Assembly: GCF_902506435.1 (NCBI RefSeq)
Contig: NZ_LR733215.1
Span: 336,038-400,037 of the forward strand
DNA from: Nocardioides sp. AX2bis
Lineage (GTDB): Bacteria; Actinomycetota; Actinomycetes; Propionibacteriales; Nocardioidaceae
DNA: 64,000 nucleotides
Direction: 5' to 3'
A program made the translations under genes and the position numbers. Below, piece after piece: positions 25,966 to 35,488 of this stretch. The notes under the pieces were generated by a model, which was not told where the DNA came from, made no database searches, and saw only the letters and a list, made by a program, of their open reading frames with translations. The stretch's first letter is position 1, and every line of letters starts with the position of its first letter.

Positions 25966-26172
25966 ATGGTCTCGAGCTCGTCCGGGCCGGGAACCGAGCC
26001 GGAGTTCATGACCGTCGCCGAGGTCGCGACCCGCATGCGGGTCTCGAAGATGACGGTCTACCGGTTGCTGCACGGCGGGGACCTCCCCGCCGTCCGGGTG
26101 GGCCGGTCCTTCCGGGTCCGCGAGGAGGACGTCGACGAGTACCTCCGCAAGAGCTTCTACGACGCCGGCTGA
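25966..26172 (+). CDS. BldC-like / excisionase-type helix-turn-helix protein
   Basis: A DNA-binding protein of 68 residues with a MerR-like winged helix: FMTVAEVATRMRVSKMTVYRLLHGGDLPAVRVGRSFRV, followed by EEDVDEYL. It resembles the small actinobacterial protein encoded beside the bS22 ribosomal gene (Rv0500A in M. tuberculosis). The same neighbours, bS22 and an epimerase, follow here. The 185 bases before it hold no gene; a possible TATCCT -10 lies at 25892 without a convincing -35. Confidence 0.88.
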   Translation: MVSSSSGPGTEPEFMTVAEVATRMRVSKMTVYRLLHGGDLPAVRVGRSFRVREEDVDEYLRKSFYDAG

Positions 26173-26273
26173 GCCCGGGGCGAACCCGATTCGGTCGGGT
26201 GCGGCGGTGGTGGCTAAGGTGGGGCGGTCCTGGCGGCGCTCGCCGCGAGGGACCAGTGTCTGAGAGGTAACCC

Positions 26274-26375
26274 GTGGGTTCTGTCATCAAGAAGCGGCGC
26301 AAGCGCATGGCCAAGAAGAAGCACCGCAAGCTCCTGAAGAAGACGCGCGTCCAGCGTCGCAAGCTCGGCAAGTAG
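26274..26375 (+). CDS. Ribosomal protein bS22 family (33 residues)
   Basis: A tiny basic protein of 33 residues, [20 protein letters not shown] and onward, rich in Lys and Arg. It is the actinobacterial bS22/AURKAIP1-type small-subunit protein seen in mycobacterial ribosome structures. The GTG start at 26274 follows GAGAGG. The pattern [20 protein letters not shown] is diagnostic. It sits between the HTH gene and the epimerase, a conserved order. Confidence 0.95.
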   Translation: MGSVIKKRRKRMAKKKHRKLLKKTRVQRRKLGK

Positions 26376-26438
26376 GCCGTACGGGCGCCACCGTGCGCCC
26401 GCTCCCCGTCCTCGCACGCCCGCACCTGGGAGCATCTC

Positions 26439-27494
26439 GTGGCAGCTGACGCCCGGACCGTCCTGGTCACCGGGGTCTCCCGGGACCTCGGGCGTCGTTT
26501 CGCGCGCCGGATCGCCGCCCAGCCGGGCGTGCGGAGGGTGATCGGTGTCGACGTCGTGCCGCCCCGCGGCGACATCGGCGACGTCTCCTTCGTGCGTGCC
26601 GACATCCGCAACCCGGTGATCGCCAAGGTGATCGCCCGTGAGGACGTCGACACGGTCGTGCACATGAGCGTCATCGCCACCCCCGGCAGCACCGGCGGGC
26701 GGGGGCCGATGAAGGAGCTCAACGTCATCGGGACGATGCAGCTGCTCGCGGCGTGCCAGAAGGCGCCGTCCGTGCGGAGGCTGGTGGTGAAGTCGACCAC
26801 CACGGTCTACGGCGCCAGCAGCCGCGACCCCGCGATGTTCACCGAGGACATGGAGCCGCGCCGTCCGCCGCGCTCGGGCTACGCCAAGGACGTCGCCGAG
26901 ATCGAGGGCTACGTCCGCGGCATGGCGCGCCGTCGTCCCGACGTGCGCGTCACCATGCTGCGCTGCGCCAACGTCATCGGCCCGCACGTCCAGAGCCCGA
27001 TCACGTCCTACTTCCGGCTGCCGGTCGTCCCGGTCGTGCTCGGCCACGACGCACGGCTGCAGTTCCTGCACGAGTCGGACCTGATGGCGGTGCTCCACCA
27101 CGCGGTCGACGCCGAGGTGCCCGGCACCTTCAACGTCGCCGGCGACGGGCTCCTCACGCTGTCGCAGGCCGTACGCCGGCTGCGGCGGCCGATGGTCCCG
27201 ATGCCGGGCTTCGCCGTCGGCGGGGTCGGGTCGGTGCTGCGCTCCGCGCGCGCCGCGGACTTCTCGCCCGAGCAGCTGGCCTTCTTGACCTACGGTCGGG
27301 GCGTGGACACCACGCGGATGCGCGACGAGCTCGGGTTCTCCCCGTCCTACTCGACCGCCGAGGCCCTGGCCGACTTCGGTGCCGGTCTGTCCCCGACCGG
27401 GGGTCGCGGTGCCCGGGTCGTCGACGAGCTGGCCGGTCGCCTCCCCGCACCGGCCCCCACCCCCGCGCTGCACGGGAGCGACCTCGATGGGTGA
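26439..27494 (+). CDS. NAD-dependent epimerase/dehydratase (Rv0501-like)
   Basis: A short-chain dehydrogenase/epimerase-type protein of 351 residues. A Rossmann motif VLVTGVSRDLGRRFA opens it, VVHMSVIATPGSTGG follows, and a YxxxK-like GYAKDVAEIE lies near residue 147. It matches the protein called GalE2 next to bS22 in mycobacteria. The sugar substrate is unknown. Start is GTG at 26439. Its last 8 bases overlap the start of a truncated acyltransferase-like gene, which in related genomes is intact. Confidence 0.88.
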   Translation: MAADARTVLVTGVSRDLGRRFARRIAAQPGVRRVIGVDVVPPRGDIGDVSFVRADIRNPVIAKVIAREDVDTVVHMSVIATPGSTGGRGPMKELNVIGTMQLLAACQKAPSVRRLVVKSTTTVYGASSRDPAMFTEDMEPRRPPRSGYAKDVAEIEGYVRGMARRRPDVRVTMLRCANVIGPHVQSPITSYFRLPVVPVVLGHDARLQFLHESDLMAVLHHAVDAEVPGTFNVAGDGLLTLSQAVRRLRRPMVPMPGFAVGGVGSVLRSARAADFSPEQLAFLTYGRGVDTTRMRDELGFSPSYSTAEALADFGAGLSPTGGRGARVVDELAGRLPAPAPTPALHGSDLDG

Positions 27495-27590
27495 CGCCGA
27501 GATCATCCCGCTGGGCACCCGCGGCCGACCGGGTCGCGGCACCGGCCGGGCGCCCTCGGCCGCGGCCCGCGGCCTGGCCGGAGCCGGCGG
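27487..27590 (+). pseudogene. N-terminal remnant, probably of a lysophospholipid acyltransferase
   Basis: An ATG at 27487 opens MGDAEIIPLGTRGRPGRGTG, then about 14 more natural-looking residues (to LAG), after which the frame becomes antisense-like His/Arg-rich sequence. The acyltransferase gene normally found after this epimerase (Rv0502 in mycobacteria) is absent. The N-terminal look (acidic start, IPLGTRGRPGRG) fits that family from memory. The 3' part appears deleted, with a junction near 27585-27600. Confidence 0.5.
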
Positions 27591-27777
27591 CGCCGAGCAC
27601 GCCGGGCACGACCAGCGACCCGGTCACGACGACCACCACGGCCACGGCGAGCGCGGACCCGGCCGTGGCCAGGCGGCGCAGGAGGAGCGCGCGGCGTCCC
27701 GCCGCGAGGGTCCCGGCCACCGGGGGAGGGACGGGGCCCCGGCCGATCGCGTCGTCGAGCTGCTCGGACAGGTCCAT
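27591..27777 (-). pseudogene. N-terminal remnant of an anti-sigma-like membrane protein
   Basis: An ATG at 27777 opens MDLSEQLDDAIGRGPVPPPV followed by a basic stretch RRALLLRRLATAG and a membrane segment (SALAVAVVVVVTGSLVVPGV). This is the usual start of small membrane proteins encoded after sigma factors. After about residue 62 the frame continues only as the shadow of the epimerase region. The extracytoplasmic domain is missing. It faces the acyltransferase remnant, as expected if one deletion removed both 3' ends. Confidence 0.5.
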
Positions 27778-27810
27778 GCCGTTGCTACGCACCGGGCGAC
27801 CGATCGGTTG

Positions 27811-28212
27811 TCACCGGTGCGGGTCGGGCGCGTGGTCGACGTTGACGGTGGGCACGCCGTCACCGGCGCGGGCGATCACCGCGAGCGAGGGCTCGTCGCC
27901 GGGGTTCGACTCCCGGTGCACGGTGCGGGGCGGGACCTCGACGAAGTCGCCGGGGTGGGCGTCGACGTGGCCCGGGACGCCCTCGCACTCCAGGCGCAGC
28001 ACGCCGCGGACGACGTACAGGCTCGAGACGTTGGTGTCGTGGTGGTGCCAGCCGGAGACCGCGCCCGGCTCGGTCACCACGGTGCCGGCCCACAGGCCGG
28101 GGACCTCGAGGGCGCGGGAACGCTGCATCCCGGCGGTCGGGTCCGCGGCGACGAGGTCGGCGGCGCGGACGACGCGGACCGGGTGCGGGGCGTCCGCGGG
28201 CGTCTGGCTCAC
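27811..28212 (-). CDS. Cupin-domain protein
   Basis: A single-cupin protein of 133 residues. The two motifs are visible: SGWHHHDTNVSSLYVVRG with three histidines for metal binding, and PGDFVEVPPRTVHRESNPG. Such proteins are metal-dependent dioxygenases, isomerases or ligand sensors; no substrate can be assigned. ATG at 28212. It ends 33 bases before the anti-sigma-like remnant on the same strand. Confidence 0.8.
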   Translation of the reverse strand: MSQTPADAPHPVRVVRAADLVAADPTAGMQRSRALEVPGLWAGTVVTEPGAVSGWHHHDTNVSSLYVVRGVLRLECEGVPGHVDAHPGDFVEVPPRTVHRESNPGDEPSLAVIARAGDGVPTVNVDHAPDPHR

Positions 28213-28322
28213 CCCCGCACCCTAGGCGTGGCGGGCGCCACACGCACTAGGCTGGCCGGGCACGCGACGCCGTGTCCGACAGCGCCGGACGCAGCACCGG
28301 ACCCCGCCCGAGGAGAGCAACG

Positions 28323-29354
28323 ATGCCCATCGCCACCCCCGAGAAGTACGCCGAGATGCTCGATGCCGCGAAGGCCGGCGCGTACGCGTTCCCCGCGATC
28401 AACGTCTCGTCGTCCCAGACCCTCAACGCCGCGCTGAAGGGGTTCGCCGACGCCGGCTCCGACGGCATCATCCAGGTCTCGACCGGTGGCGCGGAGTACT
28501 TCTCCGGCCAGGGCGTCAAGAGCATGGTCACCGGCTCCGCGGCCTTCGCGGCGTTCGCGGCCGAGGTCGCCGCGGCGTACCCCGTGAACATCGCGCTGCA
28601 CACCGACCACTGCCCGCAGGACAAGCTGGACGGGTTCGTGCGGCCGCTGCTGCAGATGTCGGCCGAGCGCGTCCAGCGCGGCCAGGCGCCGCTGTTCCAG
28701 TCGCACATGTGGGACGGCTCGGCCGTGCCGCTGGACGAGAACCTCGAGATCGCCGCCGACCTGCTCGAGAAGTGCATCGCGGCGAAGATCATCCTCGAGA
28801 TCGAGGTGGGCGTCGTCGGTGGCGAGGAGGACGGCGTCGAGGCGGAGATCAACGACAAGCTCTACTCCACGCCCGAGGACGCGATCGCGACCGCGAAGGC
28901 GCTCGGGTACGGCGAGCAGGGCTACTACATGACCGCGCTGACCTTCGGCAACGTGCACGGCGTCTACAAGCCCGGCAACGTCAAGCTGCGCCCGTCGGTG
29001 CTCAAGGACGCCCAGGAGGCCGTGGTCCGCGAGTTCTCCCTCGAGGAGGGCGCCAAGCCCTTCCACCTGGTCTTCCACGGCGGCTCCGGCTCGTCGGCCG
29101 AGGAGATCTCGGAGGCGCTCGACTACGGCGTGGTGAAGATGAACGTCGACACCGACACGCAGTACGCCTTCACCCGGCCCGTGGCCGGCCACATGCTGGC
29201 CAACTACGAGGGTGTGCTCAAGGTCGACGGCGAGGTCGGCAACAAGAAGCAGTACGACCCCCGCGCCTGGGGCAAGGCCGGCGAGGCCGGGATGACCGCC
29301 CGCGTCGTCGAGGCCTGCGAGAACCTGCGCGCGTCCGGTCGCTCGATCGGCTGA
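28323..29354 (+). CDS. fba: Class II fructose-bisphosphate aldolase
   Basis: A zinc-dependent glycolytic aldolase of 343 residues. It has AFPAINVSSSQTLNAALKG, the zinc-binding ALHTDHCPQDKL, EIEVGVVGGEEDGV, ALTFGNVHGVYKPG and LVFHGGSGSSAEEI. The length and the NVDTDTQYAFTRPV C-terminal region fit the actinobacterial form. The ATG at 28323 follows GAGGAGAG. The downstream DUF3151 gene is a conserved neighbour in actinobacteria. Confidence 0.96.
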   Translation: MPIATPEKYAEMLDAAKAGAYAFPAINVSSSQTLNAALKGFADAGSDGIIQVSTGGAEYFSGQGVKSMVTGSAAFAAFAAEVAAAYPVNIALHTDHCPQDKLDGFVRPLLQMSAERVQRGQAPLFQSHMWDGSAVPLDENLEIAADLLEKCIAAKIILEIEVGVVGGEEDGVEAEINDKLYSTPEDAIATAKALGYGEQGYYMTALTFGNVHGVYKPGNVKLRPSVLKDAQEAVVREFSLEEGAKPFHLVFHGGSGSSAEEISEALDYGVVKMNVDTDTQYAFTRPVAGHMLANYEGVLKVDGEVGNKKQYDPRAWGKAGEAGMTARVVEACENLRASGRSIG

Positions 29355-29408
29355 GCCCCCCCGAAGGGCTGCCCGTGGGGCGGGCGGTCATCCACCTTCC
29401 AGGACCTG

Positions 29409-29807
29409 ATGGCCGGCCCCCCGCCCACCCACCTCCCGCAGGACCCGGCCGAGGCCGAGCTCGCGGGCTCCACCCCCGCCGACGTGGTGCGCCGCCACCC
29501 GGCCTCGCCGATGGCGTGGGCCGCGCTGGCCGAGGAGGCGCGCGACGGCGGCGCCGACGTCGTCACCGTGTACGCCTACTCGCGCGTGGGCTACCACCGC
29601 TCGCTGGACATGCTGCGCCGCAACGGCTGGAAGGGCAACGGCCCGGTGCCGTGGGAGCACGAGCCGAACCGCGGGTTCCTGCGCTGCCTGGCGATGCTGG
29701 CCGTGGCCGCCCGCGAGATCGGCGAGACCCCGGAGTGGGAGCGCTGCTCGACGTTCCTGCGCGACTCCAGCCCCGCGGCGTACGACGCGCTGCTCGGCGA
29801 CGCCTGA
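29409..29807 (+). CDS. DUF3151 family protein
   Basis: A protein of 132 residues with the family core DVVRRHPASPMAWAALAEEA, VYAYSRVGYHRSLDMLRRNGW and PWEHEPNRGFLRCLAMLA. It is a soluble, helix-rich protein with no known activity. It is found next to fba in many actinobacteria, as here (54 bases after it), which suggests a shared metabolic context. Confidence 0.88.
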   Translation: MAGPPPTHLPQDPAEAELAGSTPADVVRRHPASPMAWAALAEEARDGGADVVTVYAYSRVGYHRSLDMLRRNGWKGNGPVPWEHEPNRGFLRCLAMLAVAAREIGETPEWERCSTFLRDSSPAAYDALLGDA

Positions 29808-29845
29808 CCCTCCCCATCGCTGGGAGGTTGTGAAGATCAACTAAT

Positions 29846-30700
29846 GTGGTTGCCGTGCGCAACCGCCATCTGCTGCTGTCCTCCGTCCTGCTCGCCCTGA
29901 CCGTCGCTGCCTGCGGCAGCGAGACCGCGGCCCCGGGCGGAGGTCCGGCGGCGGAGGGGTCCTCCGCCGCCCCGGAGCCGCCGGCCCTGACCGGTGCGGA
30001 CGTCCACTGGGGCTACTCCGGCGAGGTGAGGCCCGCCCGCTGGGGCGGGCTGGCGGCGGACTTCACCGCCTGCGGGTCCGGCGACGAGCTGTCGCCGATC
30101 GACCTGAGGACCGGTCGGGCAGCAGGCGGCGAGGACCTCGAGCTCGACTACGGCGACATCGACGAGCACCTGGTCGACAACGGCCACAGCGTCCAGGTCG
30201 TCAACGACGACGAGGACGAGGACGTCGACGACCAGCTCGAGGTCGGCGGCGTCGACCACCGCCTCGACCAGCTGCACTTCCACGCCCCGTCGGAGCACAC
30301 CGTCGACGGCCGACGGTCCCCCGTGGAGTTCCACTTCGTCCACGTGGCCGAGGACGGCAGCCTCGCCGTGGTCGCCGCTCTCGCCGCCGTCAGCGGCTCC
30401 GACGACCCGGACTGGCAGCCGTTCGTCGACGCGGTCGGTGACCTGGAGGCCGCCGGGACCGGCGAGGGCCTCGCCGACGAGCTCGACGTCGCGGCCCTGC
30501 TGCCGCGCTCCACCGAGCACTGGGCCTACGAGGGCAGCCTGACCACGCCTCCGTGCAGCGAGGGCGTGCACTGGATGGTCCTCGACCACCCGGTCACGCT
30601 CGGCGCGGACCAGGTCGCGGTGCTCCAGGAGGCGTACGCCGACAACAACCGCCCGGTCCAGCCGGTCGCCGGGCGGGAGGTCGACCTGCTCGCGCGCTGA
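29846..30700 (+). CDS. Alpha-type carbonic anhydrase lipoprotein
   Basis: An alpha-carbonic anhydrase of about 284 residues, exported as a lipoprotein (LLALTVAACGS lipobox). The domain starts at VHWGYSGEVRPARWGGL. The zinc histidines are in QLHFHAPSEHTVDG and VEFHFVHV, and the C-terminal LTTPPCSEGVHWMVL is diagnostic. It hydrates CO2 outside the membrane. A GTG at 29846 is used; a GTG nine bases later is equally possible. A run of acidic residues (DDEDEDVDD) sits in the middle of the domain. Confidence 0.9.
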   Translation: MVAVRNRHLLLSSVLLALTVAACGSETAAPGGGPAAEGSSAAPEPPALTGADVHWGYSGEVRPARWGGLAADFTACGSGDELSPIDLRTGRAAGGEDLELDYGDIDEHLVDNGHSVQVVNDDEDEDVDDQLEVGGVDHRLDQLHFHAPSEHTVDGRRSPVEFHFVHVAEDGSLAVVAALAAVSGSDDPDWQPFVDAVGDLEAAGTGEGLADELDVAALLPRSTEHWAYEGSLTTPPCSEGVHWMVLDHPVTLGADQVAVLQEAYADNNRPVQPVAGREVDLLAR

Positions 30701-30730
30701 CGTGACGGCTGGCCCGGCCGCACGTCAGCG
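30695..30730. terminator. Bidirectional hairpin between carbonic anhydrase and lysS
   Basis: Perfect 10-bp arms CGCTGACGTG (30695-30704) and CACGTCAGCG (30721-30730) enclose a 16-base loop. The hairpin lies between two convergent genes and overlaps the carbonic anhydrase stop. No T-tract follows, which is usual in this GC range. Confidence 0.6.
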
Positions 30731-30739
30731 GGCTCGGCG

Positions 30740-32233
30740 TCAGCGGGCCTCGGCGCGCAGGTGCGGGAAGAGGATGGTCTCGCGGATCCCGACGCCGGTG
30801 AACAGCATGATCAGCCGGTCGATGCCCAGGCCCAGGCCGCCCATCGGCGGGGCGCCGTACTCCAGCGCCCGCAGGAAGTCCTCGTCGAGCTGCATCGCCT
30901 CGGGGTCGCCGCCGGCGGCCAGCTCGGACTGCCGGGTGAGCACCTCGCGCTGCACGACGGGGTCGACGAGCTCGCTGAAGGCGGTGCCGCGCTCGACCCC
31001 GGCGATGATCAGGTCCCACGCCTCGATCAGGCCGGGCTCGCTGCGGTGCGGGCGGGCCAGGGGCTGGGCCGAGGGCGGGTAGTCGCACAGGAAGGTCGGC
31101 TGCAGCAGCGTCGGCTCGACGAGCTCGGAGAGCAGCTCCAGGACGACCTTCTCGGCGTCCCAGGCCGGGTCCAGCTCGACGTCGTGCGCCCCGGCCAGCT
31201 CGCGCAGCCGCTCCACGGGGGTGGCCGGGGTGACCTCCTCGCCGACCGCGGTCGAGACGCCCTCGTAGACCGGCAGCCAGCGCCACTCGCCGTCGAGGTC
31301 GACCACCCCGGCCGGGGTCTCGACCTGCCGCGAGCCCACCGCGTCGGCGGCCGCGAGGAACATGGTGCGCATCAGGTCGGCCATCGTGTGCTGGTCGCCG
31401 TAGGCCTCGTAGACCTCGAGCATCGTGAACTCGGGGGAGTGGGTGGAGTCGGCACCCTCGTTGCGGAAGATCCGGCCCATCTCGAAGACCCGGTCGACGC
31501 CGCCGACGACGGCCTTCTTCAAGTTCAGCTCCAGCGCGATCCGGAGCGTCATCTCCTGGTCGTAGGCGTTGAAGTGGGTGCGGAAGGGGCGGGCCGCGGC
31601 GCCACCGTGGATCCGCTGGAGCACCGGCGTCTCGATCTCGAGGAACCCGCCGTGCTCCAGCGTGCGACGGATCGCGCGGGTGATCTCGGAGCGGGTGCGG
31701 ACCATGTCCCGCGCCTCCTGGCGCACGATCAGGTCGGCGTACCGCTGGCGCACCCGGGACTCCTCGGAGAGGTCCTTGTGCAGCACCGGCAGCGGCCGCA
31801 GCGCCTTCGAGGCCATCTCCCAGCGGGTCGCCATCACCGACAGCTCGCCGCGGCGCGAGGAGATGACACGCCCCTCGACCAGCACGTGGTCGCCGAGGTC
31901 GACGGTGCGCTTCCAGTCCTCCAGCTGCTCCTCGCCGACCTCGGCCAGGCTCAGCATCACCTGGAGCCGGGTGCCGATGCCCTCCTGGAGCGTGGCGAAG
32001 CACAGCTTGCCGGTGTTGCGCACGAACATCACGCGGCCGGCGACCCCGACGACGTCCTGGGTCTCCTCGCCCTGCTCGAGGTGGTCCCACGTGCCGCGCA
32101 CCTGCGCGAGGGTGTGGGTGCGCGCGACGGCGACCGGGTAGGCCTCGCGCCCCTCGTCGAGCAGCCGCTGGCGCTTCTCGCGCCGGACCGCCACCTGTGC
32201 GGGCCAGTCGTCGGTCTGCTCGTCGTGGTCCAT
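30740..32233 (-). CDS. lysS: Lysyl-tRNA synthetase, class II
   Basis: A class II synthetase of 497 residues. An N-terminal OB-fold anticodon domain (VGVAGRVMFVRNTGKLCFATLQ) is followed by motif 2 (FEMGRIFRNEGADSTHSPEFTMLE) and motif 3 (GLGLGIDRLIMLFTG). IHGGAAARPFRTHFNAYDQEM is the lysine-site region. Several positions differ from the most common bacterial form (for example THFNAYDQE), so it may be a divergent paralogue. Start ATG 32233. Confidence 0.93.
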   Translation of the reverse strand: MDHDEQTDDWPAQVAVRREKRQRLLDEGREAYPVAVARTHTLAQVRGTWDHLEQGEETQDVVGVAGRVMFVRNTGKLCFATLQEGIGTRLQVMLSLAEVGEEQLEDWKRTVDLGDHVLVEGRVISSRRGELSVMATRWEMASKALRPLPVLHKDLSEESRVRQRYADLIVRQEARDMVRTRSEITRAIRRTLEHGGFLEIETPVLQRIHGGAAARPFRTHFNAYDQEMTLRIALELNLKKAVVGGVDRVFEMGRIFRNEGADSTHSPEFTMLEVYEAYGDQHTMADLMRTMFLAAADAVGSRQVETPAGVVDLDGEWRWLPVYEGVSTAVGEEVTPATPVERLRELAGAHDVELDPAWDAEKVVLELLSELVEPTLLQPTFLCDYPPSAQPLARPHRSEPGLIEAWDLIIAGVERGTAFSELVDPVVQREVLTRQSELAAGGDPEAMQLDEDFLRALEYGAPPMGGLGLGIDRLIMLFTGVGIRETILFPHLRAEAR

Positions 32234-32305
32234 GGCGCAGAGGCTACCGAGGCGGCCGGGCCCGTCCGGACGGCACCGTCAGGGGCAGGAGCTCAGGGCA
32301 GGAGG

Positions 32306-33220
32306 TCAGGGCAGGACCATCTCGTACGCCTCCGGCTCGATGCGCCAGGTGCGTCGGCGCTCCGGGCCGCTGATCTCCCCGTCGGCGCTCACCCAGAACT
32401 CCTCGCCCACGACGCTGACGGTCCGGGCGCGGAGGTAGTCGACGTCGGAGCGCTCGTGGTGCGTGCCGAGGAGGAGGCGGCCGGCGTACCCGAAGCGCGC
32501 CAGCGGTCCGGCGGACCGGGAGATCATCACGTCCAGCCGACCGTCCTCGGGGTCGGCCTCCGGGATCAGGTCGGTGCCGCCGCCCACGGAGCGGCCGTTG
32601 CCGACCGCGACCATCAGCACCGGACGGTCGAAGTCGTTGACGACCTCGCCGTCGACCTCGACGCGCAGCCGGATGACCGGCGGGTCGAAGGCGGTGATCG
32701 CGGCGCCGATCGGGTAGCCGAGCTTGCCGAGGTTCGCCTTCTTGTAGCCGACCTTGCCCAGCCGGTGCTTCCAGCGCACGGACCGGCGGCTGGCCGCGGC
32801 GCCGGCGCCGGCGTGGGCGTTGTTGACCACGATCGTGCCGACCTCGTCGACGATCAGGTCCATCGGGCGGGGGGTGCCCTCCAGGACGACCTCGGCGGCG
32901 TCCTCGACGTCGAGGGGGATGCCGTTGGTGCGGGCGAAGTCGTTGCCGGTGCCCAGCGGCAGCAGCGCGACCTGGTTCTGCCCGAGCTCGTGGCGCTTGT
33001 GCAGCGCCGACAGCACCGCGTGCAGGCTGCCGTCGCCGCCGGCGACCACGATCCGGCGCGACCCGGCGCGGTGCAGGACGCCGTCGAGCTCGCCCGGGTT
33101 GGCGGTGCGGGCCACCTCGACCGACGCGCGCCCGCTCATCACCCCGAGCGCCAGGCCGAGCCGCTCCTCGTCGGAGGTGCCGGCGTCGGCGTTGGCGATG
33201 ACCAGGAGCGGCTCTGACAT
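32306..33220 (-). CDS. Diacylglycerol kinase family lipid kinase
   Basis: A DAGK-catalytic-domain protein of 304 residues. The glycine-rich nucleotide site is VVAGGDGSLHAVLSAL and the substrate motif is LLPLGTGNDFARTNGI. C-terminal motifs GGGTDLIPEADPEDGRLDV fit the DgkB/YegS type that phosphorylates lipids such as diacylglycerol. The ATG at 33220 is chosen because the family begins right there (LLVIANADAGT); the frame extends upstream without homology. Gap to purA is 179 bases with no further gene. Confidence 0.9.
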   Translation of the reverse strand: MSEPLLVIANADAGTSDEERLGLALGVMSGRASVEVARTANPGELDGVLHRAGSRRIVVAGGDGSLHAVLSALHKRHELGQNQVALLPLGTGNDFARTNGIPLDVEDAAEVVLEGTPRPMDLIVDEVGTIVVNNAHAGAGAAASRRSVRWKHRLGKVGYKKANLGKLGYPIGAAITAFDPPVIRLRVEVDGEVVNDFDRPVLMVAVGNGRSVGGGTDLIPEADPEDGRLDVMISRSAGPLARFGYAGRLLLGTHHERSDVDYLRARTVSVVGEEFWVSADGEISGPERRRTWRIEPEAYEMVLP

Positions 33221-33282
33221 GTCCACATCATGCCGGGCGGGTGGGTCCCGCGGATCGGGTGGGCGGGCCAGGACCTTGGTAG

Positions 33283-34683
<1,401 letters not shown>

Positions 34684-34748
34684 CCGAGATGACGCTCGCG
34701 GACAGCCGAGATGACGCTCGCGGCGCGTCGAGATGACGGTTCCGGCGC
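34684..34748 (+). repeat. R1 tandem repeat, copy d (three units)
   Basis: It begins on the first base after the purA TAG and ends exactly at the stop codon of the convergent MerR gene (34749). The unit order is GACAG-ending, GCGCG-ending, then the TTCCGG terminal form. The entire intergenic space between two convergent genes is therefore repeat. Confidence 0.9.
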
Positions 34749-35429
34749 TCAGTGGTCCGGCGGGCCGTACCTGACCAGGCTGTGGTGCGCCTCGCCGAGG
34801 CGGCGCAGCACCTCCAGCAGCCGGCCGTAGACGACCTGCCCGACGACGAGCTGGGTGAGCAGGTCCGTCGGGTCGAGGTCGCCGAGGGCGGCGACGTCGT
34901 GGCGGGCGACGAGGTCGGCGGCGACGACGTACGGGCGCAGGTCGGTCGAGGCGACCGGCAGCCCGAGCCGCTCCCAGGCCAGCACCGTCTCGAGCACGGC
35001 GCGCAGTGCGGCCCACTCCGGTGCGGCGCGCAGCTGGTCGTCCCACCCGACCTCGGCGGCCAGCTCGCCGGCGAGCGCGTCCGCCCGCTCGGCCAGGGGT
35101 CCGGGCGCGGGGACGGGGCCGGCCAGGGCGCTCGACCCGGCGGCCAGGACGCCGAGACTCCCGTGCGTACGGTCGGCGCCCTCGTCCTCGAGCGCGGCGA
35201 CCAGGTCGCGCAGCCGCCCGACCGGCACGTCGCCGACCTCGCGCAGCAGCCGCAGCAGGCGCAGTCGGGCCAGGTGCGTCTCGTCGTAGTCGGCGCGGGT
35301 GGTGCTGCGCAGGCGGCCCTCGGGCAGCAGCCCCTCCCGCAGGTAGTACTTCACCGTGCCGACGGGGACCTCGGCGGCCCGAGCCAGCTCGCCGAGGGTC
35401 AGGGGGGCGGTCGTGGGCGTTGACACCAT
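34749..35429 (-). CDS. MerR-family transcriptional regulator
   Basis: A regulator of 226 residues. The MerR winged helix is at residues 10-75 (LTLGELARAAEVPVGTVKYYLREGLLPEG, then LRLLRLLREVGDVPVGRLRDL). The rest is a helical effector domain of the TipAL/PF13411 kind without a recognisable ligand site. ATG at 35429. Divergent from a DUF4188 gene only 59 bases away, its most likely target. Confidence 0.88.
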   Translation of the reverse strand: MVSTPTTAPLTLGELARAAEVPVGTVKYYLREGLLPEGRLRSTTRADYDETHLARLRLLRLLREVGDVPVGRLRDLVAALEDEGADRTHGSLGVLAAGSSALAGPVPAPGPLAERADALAGELAAEVGWDDQLRAAPEWAALRAVLETVLAWERLGLPVASTDLRPYVVAADLVARHDVAALGDLDPTDLLTQLVVGQVVYGRLLEVLRRLGEAHHSLVRYGPPDH

Positions 35430-35437
35430 GGATGGAT

Positions 35438-35467
35438 AGTGCCAGTCTCCAATCAGGAACCAGCACT
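35438..35467. promoter_or_regulatory. Candidate MerR operator
   Basis: An inverted repeat AGTGC-N20-GCACT lies in the 59-base gap between the MerR gene and the DUF4188 gene. MerR proteins bind symmetric sites within promoters with long spacers. The arms are short, so the call rests mainly on position. Confidence 0.35.
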
Positions 35468-35488
35468 TCCCAATGTGATGAGGTGGCG

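Noticed and set aside
27895..27925. GGTTCGACTCCC-like stretch resembling a tRNA T-arm
   Set aside because: It lies inside the cupin gene on the other strand (codons for ESNPGDEP) and no acceptor or anticodon stem is found around it.
30761..33217. 818-codon open frame on the plus strand
   Set aside because: It is antisense to lysS and the lipid kinase, both of which carry full family motifs.
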